DNA from: Flavobacteriia bacterium
Lineage (GTDB): Bacteria > Bacteroidota > Bacteroidia > Flavobacteriales_D > Crocinitomicaceae
Length of the DNA stretch: 64,000 bases
Reading direction: 5' to 3'
Assembly: GCA_947450325.1 (NCBI GenBank)
Contig: CANFUT010000017.1
Coordinates: 31,000-94,999, forward strand
The position numbers and the translations under genes are program-made. The notes under the pieces were generated by a model, which saw only the letters and a program-made list of their open reading frames with translations, was not told the origin of the DNA and did no database searches. Numbering within the stretch: position 1 is the stretch's first letter; every line of letters begins with the position of its first letter. Positions 26,996 through 36,980 of this stretch are shown in pieces.

Positions 26996-28597
26996 ATGTT
27001 TAAATTCAATAGAAAACAGCGCTATTTAGCAAGTTTATTAAGCGGTTTACTCTTGGTGATTTCGTTTCCGTTCACAGGAAGTTTGGCGCCATTGATGTTT
27101 GTTGCGCTTGTTCCTTTGCTTTTGGTAGAAAATCAAATTGCTGAAAATCGTTTGCGTTCATCGAATGTTTTTGTTCACGCCTATTTGGTGTTTTTCATTT
27201 ACAATGTCGGAACAACTTGGTGGATTTGGAATGCAAGTCCAATCGGAGCGATCATGGCTTTTGTGCTCAATTCATTGATCATGACATTGGTTTTCCAAAT
27301 TTTCCATTTTACTAAAAAAGGACTAGGATTTAAATTTGGCTTTTGGACATTCATTTTTTGCTGGATTGGATTTGAATATTTGCACTTTCAATGGGAACTT
27401 TCGTGGCCATGGTTGGCTTTTGGAAATACCTTTTCAAGATTGCCTTTTTTAGTGCAATGGTATTCTGTGACTGGCGTATTAGGTGGTTCACTTTGGGTTT
27501 TGATGGCGAATATATTGACTTTCAGAATTATCGATAAAATTTACTTCAAAAAGCAAAATTGGAAATTTCAAAAAACAGTAATTATTCAATTGATTTGCTT
27601 GATTTTTATTCCGATTGCGATTTCATTGATTCAATATGTCAGTTATTCCGAGCAAGGGAAAGACACTGAAATTGTGGTAACACAACCTAATATAGATCCA
27701 TACAATGAAAAGTTTACAGGTAGTGTAAAAGATCAACTTGACAAAATTTGTGATTTAGCAGATCGAAATACAACTAAAAAAACTGCTTTTGTTTTAGCGC
27801 CGGAAACCGCTTTGCCTTTCTCTTTTTATGAAGATGAAGTGGAAAGAATCATCTATTTCCCTTATTTAGTCGAGCGCAAAGCCAATTGGCCAAATGCTAC
27901 TTTATTGATTGGTGCTTCAACTAGAAAATATTTTAAAAACAAAAGATCTCGCGCTTCAGTCAAGATTTTGGGCGGACCAGGTTATGAAGAATTTTACAAT
28001 TCTTCCATGATGATTGACCATTTGGATCAACCTTCATTTATCCACAAATCTAAATTGGTTTTGGGAGTGGAAAAAATCCCTTTCTCCAATATTTTTCCTT
28101 TCTTGGAAGAATTGGCAATCAACAATGGTGGAACAAGTGGAACTTTAGGGATTGAAGATGAATCACAGGTGTTTACATCTAATGGAATTACATATGCACC
28201 AGTGGTTTGTTACGAATCTATTTATGGCGAATTTATCGCACAACAATGTCGCAAAGGCGCAGAGTTGATTTTTGTAATTACCAATGACGGTTGGTGGAAA
28301 GATACGCCTGGCTACAAACAACACATGTCATTCGCAAGATTGCGCGCCATTGAAAATAGACGTGGCGTAGCACGTTCAGCAAATACTGGGATTTCGTGTT
28401 TTATTAACCAAAAAGGAGATGTAATAAAAGCTTCGTCCTGGTGGAAAGAATACAGTTTGAAAGCCACATTGAAACGCAATTCTAAGCAAACGTTTTACAC
28501 ACAATATGGAGATTGGATGGGGAAATCATTCGTAATGGTTTCGCTAGTCTTATTTCTTTTTGCGATTTACAAACGAATTTTCGCGAGATCCAACTAG
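26996..28597 (+). CDS. lnt: Apolipoprotein N-acyltransferase
   Basis: Last step of lipoprotein maturation: N-acylates the diacylglyceryl cysteine. 533 residues, with N-terminal multi-helix membrane part (about 10-210), carbon-nitrogen hydrolase (nitrilase) domain (about 225-500) and a final membrane helix. The catalytic triad is visible as E270 (APETALPF), K351 (HKSKLVLG) and C405 (VVCYESIYGE). Triacylated lipoproteins are therefore expected, relevant to the lipobox proteins in the window. The 3' end overlaps the convergent AarF gene by 4 nt. Confidence 0.95.
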   Translation: MFKFNRKQRYLASLLSGLLLVISFPFTGSLAPLMFVALVPLLLVENQIAENRLRSSNVFVHAYLVFFIYNVGTTWWIWNASPIGAIMAFVLNSLIMTLVFQIFHFTKKGLGFKFGFWTFIFCWIGFEYLHFQWELSWPWLAFGNTFSRLPFLVQWYSVTGVLGGSLWVLMANILTFRIIDKIYFKKQNWKFQKTVIIQLICLIFIPIAISLIQYVSYSEQGKDTEIVVTQPNIDPYNEKFTGSVKDQLDKICDLADRNTTKKTAFVLAPETALPFSFYEDEVERIIYFPYLVERKANWPNATLLIGASTRKYFKNKRSRASVKILGGPGYEEFYNSSMMIDHLDQPSFIHKSKLVLGVEKIPFSNIFPFLEELAINNGGTSGTLGIEDESQVFTSNGITYAPVVCYESIYGEFIAQQCRKGAELIFVITNDGWWKDTPGYKQHMSFARLRAIENRRGVARSANTGISCFINQKGDVIKASSWWKEYSLKATLKRNSKQTFYTQYGDWMGKSFVMVSLVLFLFAIYKRIFARSN

Positions 28598-29907
28598 TCC
28601 AAAGTGTAATTCAATTTTACTTCAGCCTTTATTTGATTTAGCAGTCCATAAATTCCAAACATTGTGCGCATCACATAAATCGAGTGTTTTGGTCCGCGGG
28701 CATTGTTCATGTTCCTGATTTCCTTGTCTTTGGCAATATTTTCTCCCATGTTATAAATCTGCTTGAAAAACGCATCATCACCAAAATCAAAACTTGGTTG
28801 TCTGAAAGGTTTGCCCAAAAGCAAAATCATTTCTTCAAAAGTGGCAATCAAGATTTTTTGCTCAGCTTCTGTATCTTCATCTCTCAACAAGTCCAAGGTT
28901 CTATAAAGCGCTAGTAATCTAACTTTGTCGTTTAATATTGCTGGATCGAGCAATTGAAAATAAGAATCAAAAAAGTCTGACGGAATTTCTTTTACACAGC
29001 CAAAGTCAATCACACAAAGGTTATTATCTGCATCAACAATGAAATTTCCAGGATGTGGATCAGCGTGAACTTTGCGTAAAACTTTCATTTGAAACAAACA
29101 AAAATCCCACATCGCCTGACCAATTTTATTGCGAATTTCTTGTGACGGATTTGTTTTCAAAAATTCTGGCAACATTTTTCCCTCGATCCAATCCATGGTA
29201 ATGATTCTTTTATTTGACCATTCAGGATAATAAATTGGAAAACGCAAACCTTCGAGAGGAGCGCAATCATTTGCTATTTCTGTTGCTTGTCTGAGTTCTA
29301 ATTCATAATCAGTTTCTTCCAAAAGTTTGGATTCTACCTCATCCATATAAACTTTCAAATCTGCAGCTTTCATTTTCATCATTTGAGCCGCCAAAGGTTT
29401 CACCATCTTCAAATCTGAACTAATAGAATCGGCTACTCCAGGATACTGAATTTTTACAGCTAAATTTTTGCCATCTTTAGTGGCTTTGTGCACTTGTCCA
29501 ATACTCGCAGCATGAACAGCATCTTTAGAAAAAGTATCAAAAAGATCCAGTGGTTTTTGATTGAAATATTGCTGGAAAGTTTTTAAAATCAAAGGATATG
29601 AAAGTGGCGGAGCATTGTATTGTGCCAAAGAAAATTTATCTTGATATGCCCTTGGTAAAATTTGATTGTCCATGCTCATCATTTGCGCAACTTTCAATGC
29701 GCTTCCTTTCATTTCGCTCAAAGATTTATAGATATCTGTCGCATTATCTTCATGCAAACTATCTTTTGACAAGTCAGGATGAATTGCCTTTTTCGCATAA
29801 TATTTGATGTAGTTCCCACCGACTTTTGCACCCGTTCCAATGATTTTCGCTGCGCGTTTCACTTTGGAAGTAGGAATGCTATTTTGTCCTTCTCCAGCCT
29901 CACTCAT
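28594..29907 (-). CDS. AarF/UbiB (ABC1) family atypical kinase
   Basis: 437 residues. ABC1 kinase-like signatures: the KxGQ-related segment (GSALKVAQMMSMD), the ATP-site ASIGQVHKA, AVKIQYPG with the invariant lysine, HADPHPGNF as catalytic loop and VIDFGCVKE as metal loop. UbiB/ADCK relatives support quinone or lipid homeostasis through ATPase rather than protein kinase activity. It starts 2 nt after a TetR-like gene, so the pair is co-transcribed. In many Bacteroidota an AarF gene sits next to such a TetR-like gene (recalled, not checked). Confidence 0.88.
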   Translation of the reverse strand: MSEAGEGQNSIPTSKVKRAAKIIGTGAKVGGNYIKYYAKKAIHPDLSKDSLHEDNATDIYKSLSEMKGSALKVAQMMSMDNQILPRAYQDKFSLAQYNAPPLSYPLILKTFQQYFNQKPLDLFDTFSKDAVHAASIGQVHKATKDGKNLAVKIQYPGVADSISSDLKMVKPLAAQMMKMKAADLKVYMDEVESKLLEETDYELELRQATEIANDCAPLEGLRFPIYYPEWSNKRIITMDWIEGKMLPEFLKTNPSQEIRNKIGQAMWDFCLFQMKVLRKVHADPHPGNFIVDADNNLCVIDFGCVKEIPSDFFDSYFQLLDPAILNDKVRLLALYRTLDLLRDEDTEAEQKILIATFEEMILLLGKPFRQPSFDFGDDAFFKQIYNMGENIAKDKEIRNMNNARGPKHSIYVMRTMFGIYGLLNQIKAEVKLNYTLD

Positions 29908-29909
29908 GA

Positions 29910-30545
29910 TTAAAATATTTTAGTTTTCAAGGCAAATTTTCCAAAATCTAGCATAGAATCTATCGGACTTGTTCCGAACATATCAACACTTAAATTCACC
30001 GTTTTTTCGATGGCTGCATCTGTATTGGCAAATTCAACTGAATCATCATTCATCCAAACTCTGAAAAGATAAGTAAATACCAATTTAAAGCCTTTCGCAA
30101 AATGATTTCCAATGATTGGTCTGTCTTTGATTTCATCAGAAATTTTGCCATCACTCAAGATGTTGTCAACCCTGGTTTCCATTTCTTCGAAAAAGAGTTT
30201 CCAATCTTTCATCGTTTGAGGAGCTTTACGCAAATCATTGTATTTGAGCAACAAATAAGATCTTTGTGTTTGAAATTGTTCGAACAAAGTGAAATACAAC
30301 GCCAATAATTTCTCACGAGCTGAAAAACTTCTGTATTGAGGATCTTCATCCATAATCGAAAGCGTTTTTTTCAATAGATTTAATGGAATTAATTGTTGAA
30401 CTTGCTCTAAATTCCCAAAACTTTGGTAAAAAACAGATTCTTCAATTTTGATTTTTTTGGTCAATTCAAATACTGAATGTGGCGCACGACCATTGAGCAA
30501 TTCGAACTCAATGTAACCTTTGGTTATTTTTTCTTCGGTTGTCAT
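29910..30545 (-). CDS. TetR-like regulator
   Basis: 211 residues, all-helical. The N-terminal 50 residues hold a TetR-like helix-turn-helix in an abbreviated form (SVFELTKKIKIEESVFYQSF), where the F-Y-x-x-F core of TetR proteins is preserved. The rest (about 60-205) matches the long helical ligand/dimer domain. It is 2 nt upstream of the AarF gene and probably controls or co-acts with it. The HTH lacks some usual basic residues, so DNA binding is likely but unproven. Palindromic sites lie 170-240 bp upstream of its start. Confidence 0.65.
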   Translation of the reverse strand: MTTEEKITKGYIEFELLNGRAPHSVFELTKKIKIEESVFYQSFGNLEQVQQLIPLNLLKKTLSIMDEDPQYRSFSAREKLLALYFTLFEQFQTQRSYLLLKYNDLRKAPQTMKDWKLFFEEMETRVDNILSDGKISDEIKDRPIIGNHFAKGFKLVFTYLFRVWMNDDSVEFANTDAAIEKTVNLSVDMFGTSPIDSMLDFGKFALKTKIF

Positions 30546-30715
30546 GTTGTAATATTTACATAATGAGTTTTAAAATTACTACAGTTAATTGGATAAATAT
30601 TCGAAAAATCTATATTTTTTTTAACTGTTTTGATTTTTTAAGAATTTATCAAAAAGTGTCAAAATATGTTCCGATTTGAAGCTTGTTTTTGACTCCAAAA
30701 TTTCTATCTATCTCC

Positions 30716-30827
30716 TTGTTAAACAATCGTTTTTTATATTTGTTTCTATGTTAACAAAGAATATATTAAAGTTTGGTTAACATTCGCTGTTTTTGAAAGC
30801 AACCTTTCTGCTAAAAATGTATCTTTG
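30716..30827. promoter_or_regulatory. Palindrome cluster and two promoter boxes upstream of the T9SS type B protein gene
   Basis: The 321-bp gap 30546-30866 has no gene. It holds TTGTTAAACAA (30716-30726, perfect), TGTTAACA (30749-30756, perfect) and GGTTAACA (30775-30782), all sharing a GTTAA core. Two TAnnTTTG boxes read towards the downstream gene: TATATTTG (30735-30742) and TATCTTTG (30820-30827), the latter 39 nt before the ATG. The first palindrome overlaps the TTG 16 nt before the first box, so a regulator bound there could block it. Confidence 0.45.
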
Positions 30828-30866
30828 TAGTAATACTTTATTTCTAGAATTTTCGTTAATACTCCT

Positions 30867-33800
30867 ATGCGTTATCTCTTTATATTTTTTTTGGTTCTGA
30901 TATCAAATGTTTCTCGCGCTACTCATGTGATGGGTGGAGAGATAACTTGGACCTGTCAGGGTGGGAATTACGTTTTTGAATTGGTTTTTTACCGTGATTG
31001 TAATGGCGCACAAGTAAATACTGTTAGCGAAACAATTCAAGTTTGGAATCATCCGACTCTTTCAAGCATTGATGTTGCTTTTATTTCGAGAACAGATATT
31101 TCTCCAATTTGTAGTCAAGTTGCTGGTTCACCGCCTCAATTGGCTTGCGGAACTGGCACTGGCGGAGGAAATGGAATCGGCGCGATTGAAAAAGTAACTT
31201 ACAGAAGTTTACCAATTACATTGGCTGGAATTCCACCTGTTGGAGGTTGGATTTTTACAGCGCAGAATTTTTCTCGAAGCAACGCAATTACCAATTTAGT
31301 CAATCCTTCAAATTATGGAATAACGATTGCCGCCTACATGTTCGCTGTTCCAAATTCAGCAACTGGATGTGTGGATTCTTCTCCAAAATTTTTGCAAGAA
31401 CCTTATTTGGTAACCTGCGCTGGATCGCCTTACATTTACAACATGAATGCCGTTGATGCTGATTTAGATTCCATCGCAATCAGTTTTGGTGCACCATTGA
31501 ATAATTTTAATTCAGGTACTTTCGATCCTCCTAACAATCCAATTGAAGTTCCTTTTGAAGTCGGATTCACTGCCAACTCTCCTACTCCTGACAATTCATT
31601 CAATGGAGCAAATGTTCCTGCTTCGGTCAATAACAGCACTGGTGAATTGACATTTCTAAGCAATACAATTGGAAACTTTGTTGTCAAGGTAATTGTAAAA
31701 TCATACAGAAATGGCGTTTTGATTGCCCAAGTGGAACGAGAAATTCAATTGGCTGTAATCAATTGTCTTCCAACAAATAATGCACCCGTAATTGCTGGGC
31801 CATTTGGTGGATTGTTTGAAACAACTATCAATGCAGGTACTTTGGTGAATTTCAATTTGGCTTCATCAGATGTTGAATTGTTGCAAGATGGTTCGCCACA
31901 AAATAATTTACTGACGGCGTCAGGTTTGATGTTCGGAACCAATTATACAAGTAATACTGGTTGTGGTATTATTCCTTGTGCGACACTAAACACAACGCCT
32001 ACCATTACAGGTGTTCAAGGAGTTTCAACAAATTTCAATTGGCAGACAAGTTGTGATCATTTAGTAAATCAATACGGAATTGTAGCAGAAGAAGTTCCTT
32101 ACCATTTTGTATTTAAAGTGCAAGATAATTATTGTCAAGTTCCAAAAGTAACTTACGCTACGATAACAATTCATGTCAAAAACCCTGGAATTGTTCAGCC
32201 GCCAAAAATCAATTGTATTCAAACTGCTGCTAACGGTAACCTTACCATAAATTGGACTCCATCGACTGATGTAAATGGAACTTTTGTTTCTTATGTCATT
32301 AGACGAGTTTCGTCAACTAATCCAATCGCTACACTCAACAACATAAATTTGAATTCTTACACGATTGCTGGAATTACAACTCCTGAATCGTTTTATATTC
32401 AAACAGTTTCTGGTTGTAGTGGAAATACAATTTTGTCAAGTGACACCGTTTCAAATATTGTTTTAACATTGGCAAATCCATCCAACGGAACGGCTGTTTT
32501 GAACTGGAATGAACCGGTTTCTCCTTATAATCCTGAATTAAATCCATATTACCACATCATGCGAGAATATCCAACGGGGACTTGGACTTTAATCGACAGT
32601 GTAGCTTATGGAACCCAAACTTTCAAGGACACAATCGATATTTGTAATGCATTTTTGAATTATCAAATTATTTTGCCAACGACGAGTTGTGATTTTACAT
32701 CCAACATTGTAGGCGATAATTTTGAAGACATGATTACGCCTGATATTCCAATCATTACTTCTGTTACGATTGATACTTTGACTGGCGATGTGACGATTAC
32801 GTGGAATACAAATGGACAGGAAGACACTTACGGATATGTGATTTACATGGCTGATCCTGATGGCGTTTTGTTTGAGTTGGACACCACTTGGGGAATCAAT
32901 AGTACAACTTATACTTTCAGTCCAAACACTTCAAATGCAGCATTGACTTTTTCCGTTGCGGCTTTCGATTCTTGTTTTACAGTTTCTACTCCATCCACTT
33001 ATCAAACTTCGGCGAAGAGTGATTTGCACACCACTGTTTTTGTGCAGTACACCTACAATGTATGTGGACAATTAGCAACTTTGACTTGGACCCCTTACAT
33101 CGGTTGGCCAGATTTTCTCGAATATGAGATTTACGGCAGAATGAATGGCGGACCTTGGACTTTATTTGGAACGACAACAACGCCAAATTTTTCAATTCCC
33201 GTTTTAGGTTTACAACTCTATGATTTTGTGATTCGATCGAAAAGCGTTTCGGGAAATCAATCATTTTCCAACAAAATAAATGTTTCGGCAGTTGCGCCAA
33301 GTGCTCCAGCTTTTAATTATATACGTGTTGCTACTGTAATGGATAAAATGGTTACAATCAGACACGACATAGAACTTGTTGGCGGTATCAAAGAATTGTC
33401 TTTAGAAAGAAAAAATGAAGTGGGAATCTTCGAATCAATTCAAAAAATTCCAGCAACAAATAGCTTCAACACTTTCATTGATGAAGATGTAAATACCGAT
33501 CGTTACAGCTATACTTACCGCATTCGAATTATCGACAGTTGTGGAAATGCAGCTGGCGCATCCAATGAAGTTACTACGATTTTATTGAAAGTTCAAGCGG
33601 ATGAAATCAACATGAAAAATTATGTCAGTTGGTCTCCTTACATCGGGTTTAATGGAAGTATTATTCGTTATAACTTATACAGAGGTTTTGATGGTGTTTA
33701 CAACTATTCACCATTGGCTGTTTTGTCGACCAACCACTTGAATTTTGAAGATGATTTGATTAACTACTTTGAGTTGAGCGGCAAAATTTGCTACTATGTC

Positions 33801-34154
33801 GAAGCTGTTGAATCAATGAATATCTATGCTTTTTCAGAAATCAGTCGTTCGAATGAAACATGTTCAATTTATGAGCCATTGATATACATTCCAAATGCTT
33901 TCACGCCTGGCGGAATCAATCCCATTTTTAAACCTGTTGTTTCTTTGATAAATCCAACCGCATACAAACTTTCGATTTTGAGCCGATGGGGCGATGTCAT
34001 TTTTGAAACCAAAGACATGACAGAAGGTTGGGATGGTACAATTACGCTGTCAGATCAAAAAGCTGAAACGGGTTTGTACATGTATGTTTTAAGAGTCAAA
34101 AATGGTGATGGAGAAGAAATTACCAAACGAGGACACGTTTCTTTACTGAGATAA
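30867..34154 (+). CDS. Giant secreted protein with T9SS type B (gliding-motility-like) C-terminal sorting domain
   Basis: 1095 residues. Signal peptide ends near NVSRA (residues 12-20). The N-terminal part, beginning THVMGGEITWTCQGG, recurs in large Bacteroidota surface proteins. The middle is a chain of Ig/fibronectin-III-like modules (about 300-1000; e.g. GNLTINWTPSTDVNG, GDVTITWNTNGQED). The last ~85 residues (YIPNAFTPGGINPIFKP ... GLYMYVLRVKNG ... KRGHVSLLR) form the CHU_C/type B sorting domain that directs export by the type IX system. Probably a surface or released adhesin-like protein. The Kir channel gene follows by 3 nt. Confidence 0.85.
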   Translation: MRYLFIFFLVLISNVSRATHVMGGEITWTCQGGNYVFELVFYRDCNGAQVNTVSETIQVWNHPTLSSIDVAFISRTDISPICSQVAGSPPQLACGTGTGGGNGIGAIEKVTYRSLPITLAGIPPVGGWIFTAQNFSRSNAITNLVNPSNYGITIAAYMFAVPNSATGCVDSSPKFLQEPYLVTCAGSPYIYNMNAVDADLDSIAISFGAPLNNFNSGTFDPPNNPIEVPFEVGFTANSPTPDNSFNGANVPASVNNSTGELTFLSNTIGNFVVKVIVKSYRNGVLIAQVEREIQLAVINCLPTNNAPVIAGPFGGLFETTINAGTLVNFNLASSDVELLQDGSPQNNLLTASGLMFGTNYTSNTGCGIIPCATLNTTPTITGVQGVSTNFNWQTSCDHLVNQYGIVAEEVPYHFVFKVQDNYCQVPKVTYATITIHVKNPGIVQPPKINCIQTAANGNLTINWTPSTDVNGTFVSYVIRRVSSTNPIATLNNINLNSYTIAGITTPESFYIQTVSGCSGNTILSSDTVSNIVLTLANPSNGTAVLNWNEPVSPYNPELNPYYHIMREYPTGTWTLIDSVAYGTQTFKDTIDICNAFLNYQIILPTTSCDFTSNIVGDNFEDMITPDIPIITSVTIDTLTGDVTITWNTNGQEDTYGYVIYMADPDGVLFELDTTWGINSTTYTFSPNTSNAALTFSVAAFDSCFTVSTPSTYQTSAKSDLHTTVFVQYTYNVCGQLATLTWTPYIGWPDFLEYEIYGRMNGGPWTLFGTTTTPNFSIPVLGLQLYDFVIRSKSVSGNQSFSNKINVSAVAPSAPAFNYIRVATVMDKMVTIRHDIELVGGIKELSLERKNEVGIFESIQKIPATNSFNTFIDEDVNTDRYSYTYRIRIIDSCGNAAGASNEVTTILLKVQADEINMKNYVSWSPYIGFNGSIIRYNLYRGFDGVYNYSPLAVLSTNHLNFEDDLINYFELSGKICYYVEAVESMNIYAFSEISRSNETCSIYEPLIYIPNAFTPGGINPIFKPVVSLINPTAYKLSILSRWGDVIFETKDMTEGWDGTITLSDQKAETGLYMYVLRVKNGDGEEITKRGHVSLLR

Positions 34155-34157
34155 TCT

Positions 34158-35111
34158 ATGCGCTCATTCAGAAAAATCAACGTTCAATCAGATGAAAACA
34201 CCGGATTTGGAACAAATGCAAATCGTTACGGTGGAAGATTTGTAAATAAAGACGGTACGGCAAATGTCGAAAAACGTGGGCTGAATTTTTTCAAAAGAAT
34301 CAGTTGGTACCACACGCTGATTGATATGCCGCTATATAAATTCCTAGGCATTTTATTTCTTTTTTATATTCTTTTAAACTTCATTTTTGCAGCTATTTAT
34401 TACCTAATTGGCGTGCATTATTTAGAAGGAATTGATGCAAGTTTATCTGAAATTGATAAATTTGGAAAGGCATTCTTTTTCAGCGCGCAAACTTTTACCA
34501 CTGTTGGTTATGGACACATTAGTCCAAATGGATTTTTAGCGAGCACGATATCTTCAGCAGAAGCTTTGATTGGATTGTTAAGTTTCGCCATTGCAACAGG
34601 TTTGTTTTTTGGAAGATTTAGTAAACCAACTGCTTACATTCAGTTTTCAAAAAATGCACTAATCGCACCGTACAAAGATAAAACTGCTTTGATGTTGCGT
34701 ATGGTTCCATTTAAAAATACCAATTTCACTGACGCAGAAGCGAAAATCACCTTGGGAATCGAAATGGAAGAAAATGGAATTTTGGTAAATAAGTTTTACA
34801 CACTCAAATTGGAATTAGCTAAAGTAAATACCTTAACGTTAAGCTGGACTTTGGTACATCCAATAGATGAAGAAAGTCCTTTGAATAATTTTACCAAAGA
34901 AGAATTTGAGAACTTAGATGGTGAAATAATGGTTTTCGTCAAAACTTTCGATGACATGTTCAGCAATACCGTTGCAATCAACACTTCTTACACATTCAAA
35001 GAAGTAGTTTTCGGTGCAAAATTCGACATCATGTATGAACAAAATCAAGCCAACACGCATACAATTTTGTACCTCGACAAACTGAATTCATACACACCAA
35101 TGGAAATTTGA
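34158..35111 (+). CDS. Inward-rectifier (Kir/KirBac-type) potassium channel
   Basis: 317 residues. Two membrane helices (about 55-82 and 125-152) flank a pore helix and the selectivity filter TVGYGHIS; the immunoglobulin-like cytoplasmic domain (about 160-310) starts with the KirBac-like FSKPTAYIQFSKNALIAPY. The N-terminal 'slide helix' region precedes the first membrane span (TLIDMPLYKFLG). Conducts K+ across the inner membrane as a tetramer. It begins 3 nt after the T9SS protein gene, but a functional tie between the two is unlikely to be more than shared transcription. Confidence 0.88.
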   Translation: MRSFRKINVQSDENTGFGTNANRYGGRFVNKDGTANVEKRGLNFFKRISWYHTLIDMPLYKFLGILFLFYILLNFIFAAIYYLIGVHYLEGIDASLSEIDKFGKAFFFSAQTFTTVGYGHISPNGFLASTISSAEALIGLLSFAIATGLFFGRFSKPTAYIQFSKNALIAPYKDKTALMLRMVPFKNTNFTDAEAKITLGIEMEENGILVNKFYTLKLELAKVNTLTLSWTLVHPIDEESPLNNFTKEEFENLDGEIMVFVKTFDDMFSNTVAINTSYTFKEVVFGAKFDIMYEQNQANTHTILYLDKLNSYTPMEI

Positions 35112-35158
35112 TTTGCGATATTATAAAACATTGAATCAATACAATTTTGAATAAACTC

Positions 35159-36262
35159 ATGAGAAATATTTTATTAATTATACTCGCTGGAAGTTTGATT
35201 TCTAGTATCATTCTTTTTTACCCAATTGAAACGAAAGCAAAAGAAAAAAATCAAACAAGCAAAGTAGAAAATCCTGAAAATGAAGTTGAGGATTCAATTA
35301 TCACACTTGTTGCTGTTGGAGACATGATGTTAGGAACTAATTTTCCAGATCCATCTTATCTTCCTGCTTCAGACGTTTTTTTACTTTCGCCCATGCACGC
35401 TTTCATTCAAAATGCAGATATCGCTTTTGGAAATTTAGAAGGAACTGTTTTGAACGAAGGTGGTCAAGTTAAAAAATGCAGCGATCCTTCCAAATGCTAC
35501 GCATTCCGTCAACCAGAATATTTTGTCGATCAATACAAGGATGCAGGTTTTGATATTCTCTCAATTGCGAATAACCATATGGGTGATTTTGGCGATGTTG
35601 GAAGAAAAAATACGCAACGCATTTTAAAAGAAAAAGGAATTCATTTTGCAGGATTGGACGATTGTCCTTGGGATACAATTACGTTGAATGGCGTGAAATA
35701 TGGCTTCACCGCATTCGCTCCTAATACAGCTTGTTTGCAAATCACTGAATATGTTCAAACGCAAGAAATTGTTGCCAAATTGGATAAAATGTGTGACATC
35801 GTAATCGTTTCTTTTCACGGTGGCGCTGAAGGTTCTTCCAAAACGCATGTTACACGTAAAACTGAAATTTTCTACGAAGAAAACAGAGGAAATGTATATG
35901 AATTTGCAAGAAAAGTGATTGATTCTGGCGCCGATATAGTGTTGGGACATGGGCCGCATGTGACGCGCGCAATTGATTACTACAAAGGAAGATTTATTAC
36001 TTATTCCTTGGGCAATTTTTGCACTTATGGAAGATTTAATCTCAATGGAATTAGCGGAATGGCACCTTTGTTTGAAATCAAAATGAAACGCGATGGTTCT
36101 TTTGTTTCTGGAAAAGTAATTTCCACCAAACAATTAGGAAATGGCGGTCCAGTTTTGGATTCACTTGGTGGCGCCTTTGGTCAAATCAAATTATTGACAG
36201 GAATTGATATTCCAGAATTGAAAGTGAAATTTGAAGAGAACGGAAATTTTAAATTTGAATAA
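35159..36262 (+). CDS. CapA-family (PGA_cap) metallophosphatase-like protein
   Basis: 367 residues from ATG at 35159 (a TTG four codons upstream is less likely). An N-terminal membrane or signal helix (about 3-22) precedes a PGA_cap domain (about 45-330): VAVGDMMLGTNF, AFGNLEGTVLNE, SIANNHMGDFG, VSFHGGAE and LGHGPHVTRAIDYYKG are the metal-binding-type motifs of the calcineurin-like fold. The prototype CapA takes part in poly-gamma-glutamate capsule synthesis. With no capB/capC nearby, a different envelope role is likely. Convergent with the ABC operon. Confidence 0.85.
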   Translation: MRNILLIILAGSLISSIILFYPIETKAKEKNQTSKVENPENEVEDSIITLVAVGDMMLGTNFPDPSYLPASDVFLLSPMHAFIQNADIAFGNLEGTVLNEGGQVKKCSDPSKCYAFRQPEYFVDQYKDAGFDILSIANNHMGDFGDVGRKNTQRILKEKGIHFAGLDDCPWDTITLNGVKYGFTAFAPNTACLQITEYVQTQEIVAKLDKMCDIVIVSFHGGAEGSSKTHVTRKTEIFYEENRGNVYEFARKVIDSGADIVLGHGPHVTRAIDYYKGRFITYSLGNFCTYGRFNLNGISGMAPLFEIKMKRDGSFVSGKVISTKQLGNGGPVLDSLGGAFGQIKLLTGIDIPELKVKFEENGNFKFE

Positions 36263-36271
36263 AATATCGAT

Positions 36272-36979
36272 TTAGAAAGCAATTTCTATCACTTTCTCTT
36301 TACTACAATTCGCCCTATTGATTGGAATAATCGTTTTCTTATTTGGTTCCACAATTAACATTTCGTCTGCAAATTCCAAGCAAAGTTCCAAATCATGCGA
36401 AGATTGAATAATGCAAACATTCGCGTTTTTCGCTACTTTTTGCAATAATTTTTGAACTGACATTCGATTGGCATAATCCAAAAATGCGGTTGGTTCATCC
36501 AATACAATTACGGGCGTTTTTTGCACCAACGCTTTAGCGATTGATGCAATTTGTCTTTCACCGTCACTTAATTCTGAAGTGTCTTTATGTAAAAACGATT
36601 CAATTCCTAATTCAGCGCTGATTTCATCCACCAATTTCCAATCTTCCTCAGCCAATTTTCCTAAAAAGTTGGTGTAAGGCGCTCGTCCCATAGCGATAAA
36701 ATCTCTCGTCGATAAATGTTGAACGCCTTCAAATTTAGAAGGAACATGCGCCACTAATTTCGCTCTTTGATTGGCTGAAATTTGATGAATGTTTTGACCG
36801 TTGATATCAATTTCTCCTTTGATTGTTGGAATCAATCCCAAAACTGTGTGAATAAAGGTCGTTTTTCCTATGCCGTTTTTCCCAATAATCGCATAAAATT
36901 TTCCTGTTTCGAGCACGAGATTCTCGATCGACAAAAGCGCTGAATGATAGCCAATTTCAATGTTTTTTAACTCTATCAT
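36272..36979 (-). CDS. ABC transporter ATPase, BtuD/FecE type
   Basis: 235 residues. Walker A GKNGIGKTT, Q-loop region (AHVPSKFEG), ABC signature (LSDGERQ) and Walker B (VIVLDEPTAFLD) are present. Type II importer ATPase that pairs with the FecCD-type permease encoded 1 nt upstream. Last gene of a three-gene uptake operon (binding protein, permease, ATPase). Confidence 0.92.
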   Translation of the reverse strand: MIELKNIEIGYHSALLSIENLVLETGKFYAIIGKNGIGKTTFIHTVLGLIPTIKGEIDINGQNIHQISANQRAKLVAHVPSKFEGVQHLSTRDFIAMGRAPYTNFLGKLAEEDWKLVDEISAELGIESFLHKDTSELSDGERQIASIAKALVQKTPVIVLDEPTAFLDYANRMSVQKLLQKVAKNANVCIIQSSHDLELCLEFADEMLIVEPNKKTIIPINRANCSKEKVIEIAF

Positions 36980-36980
36980 C

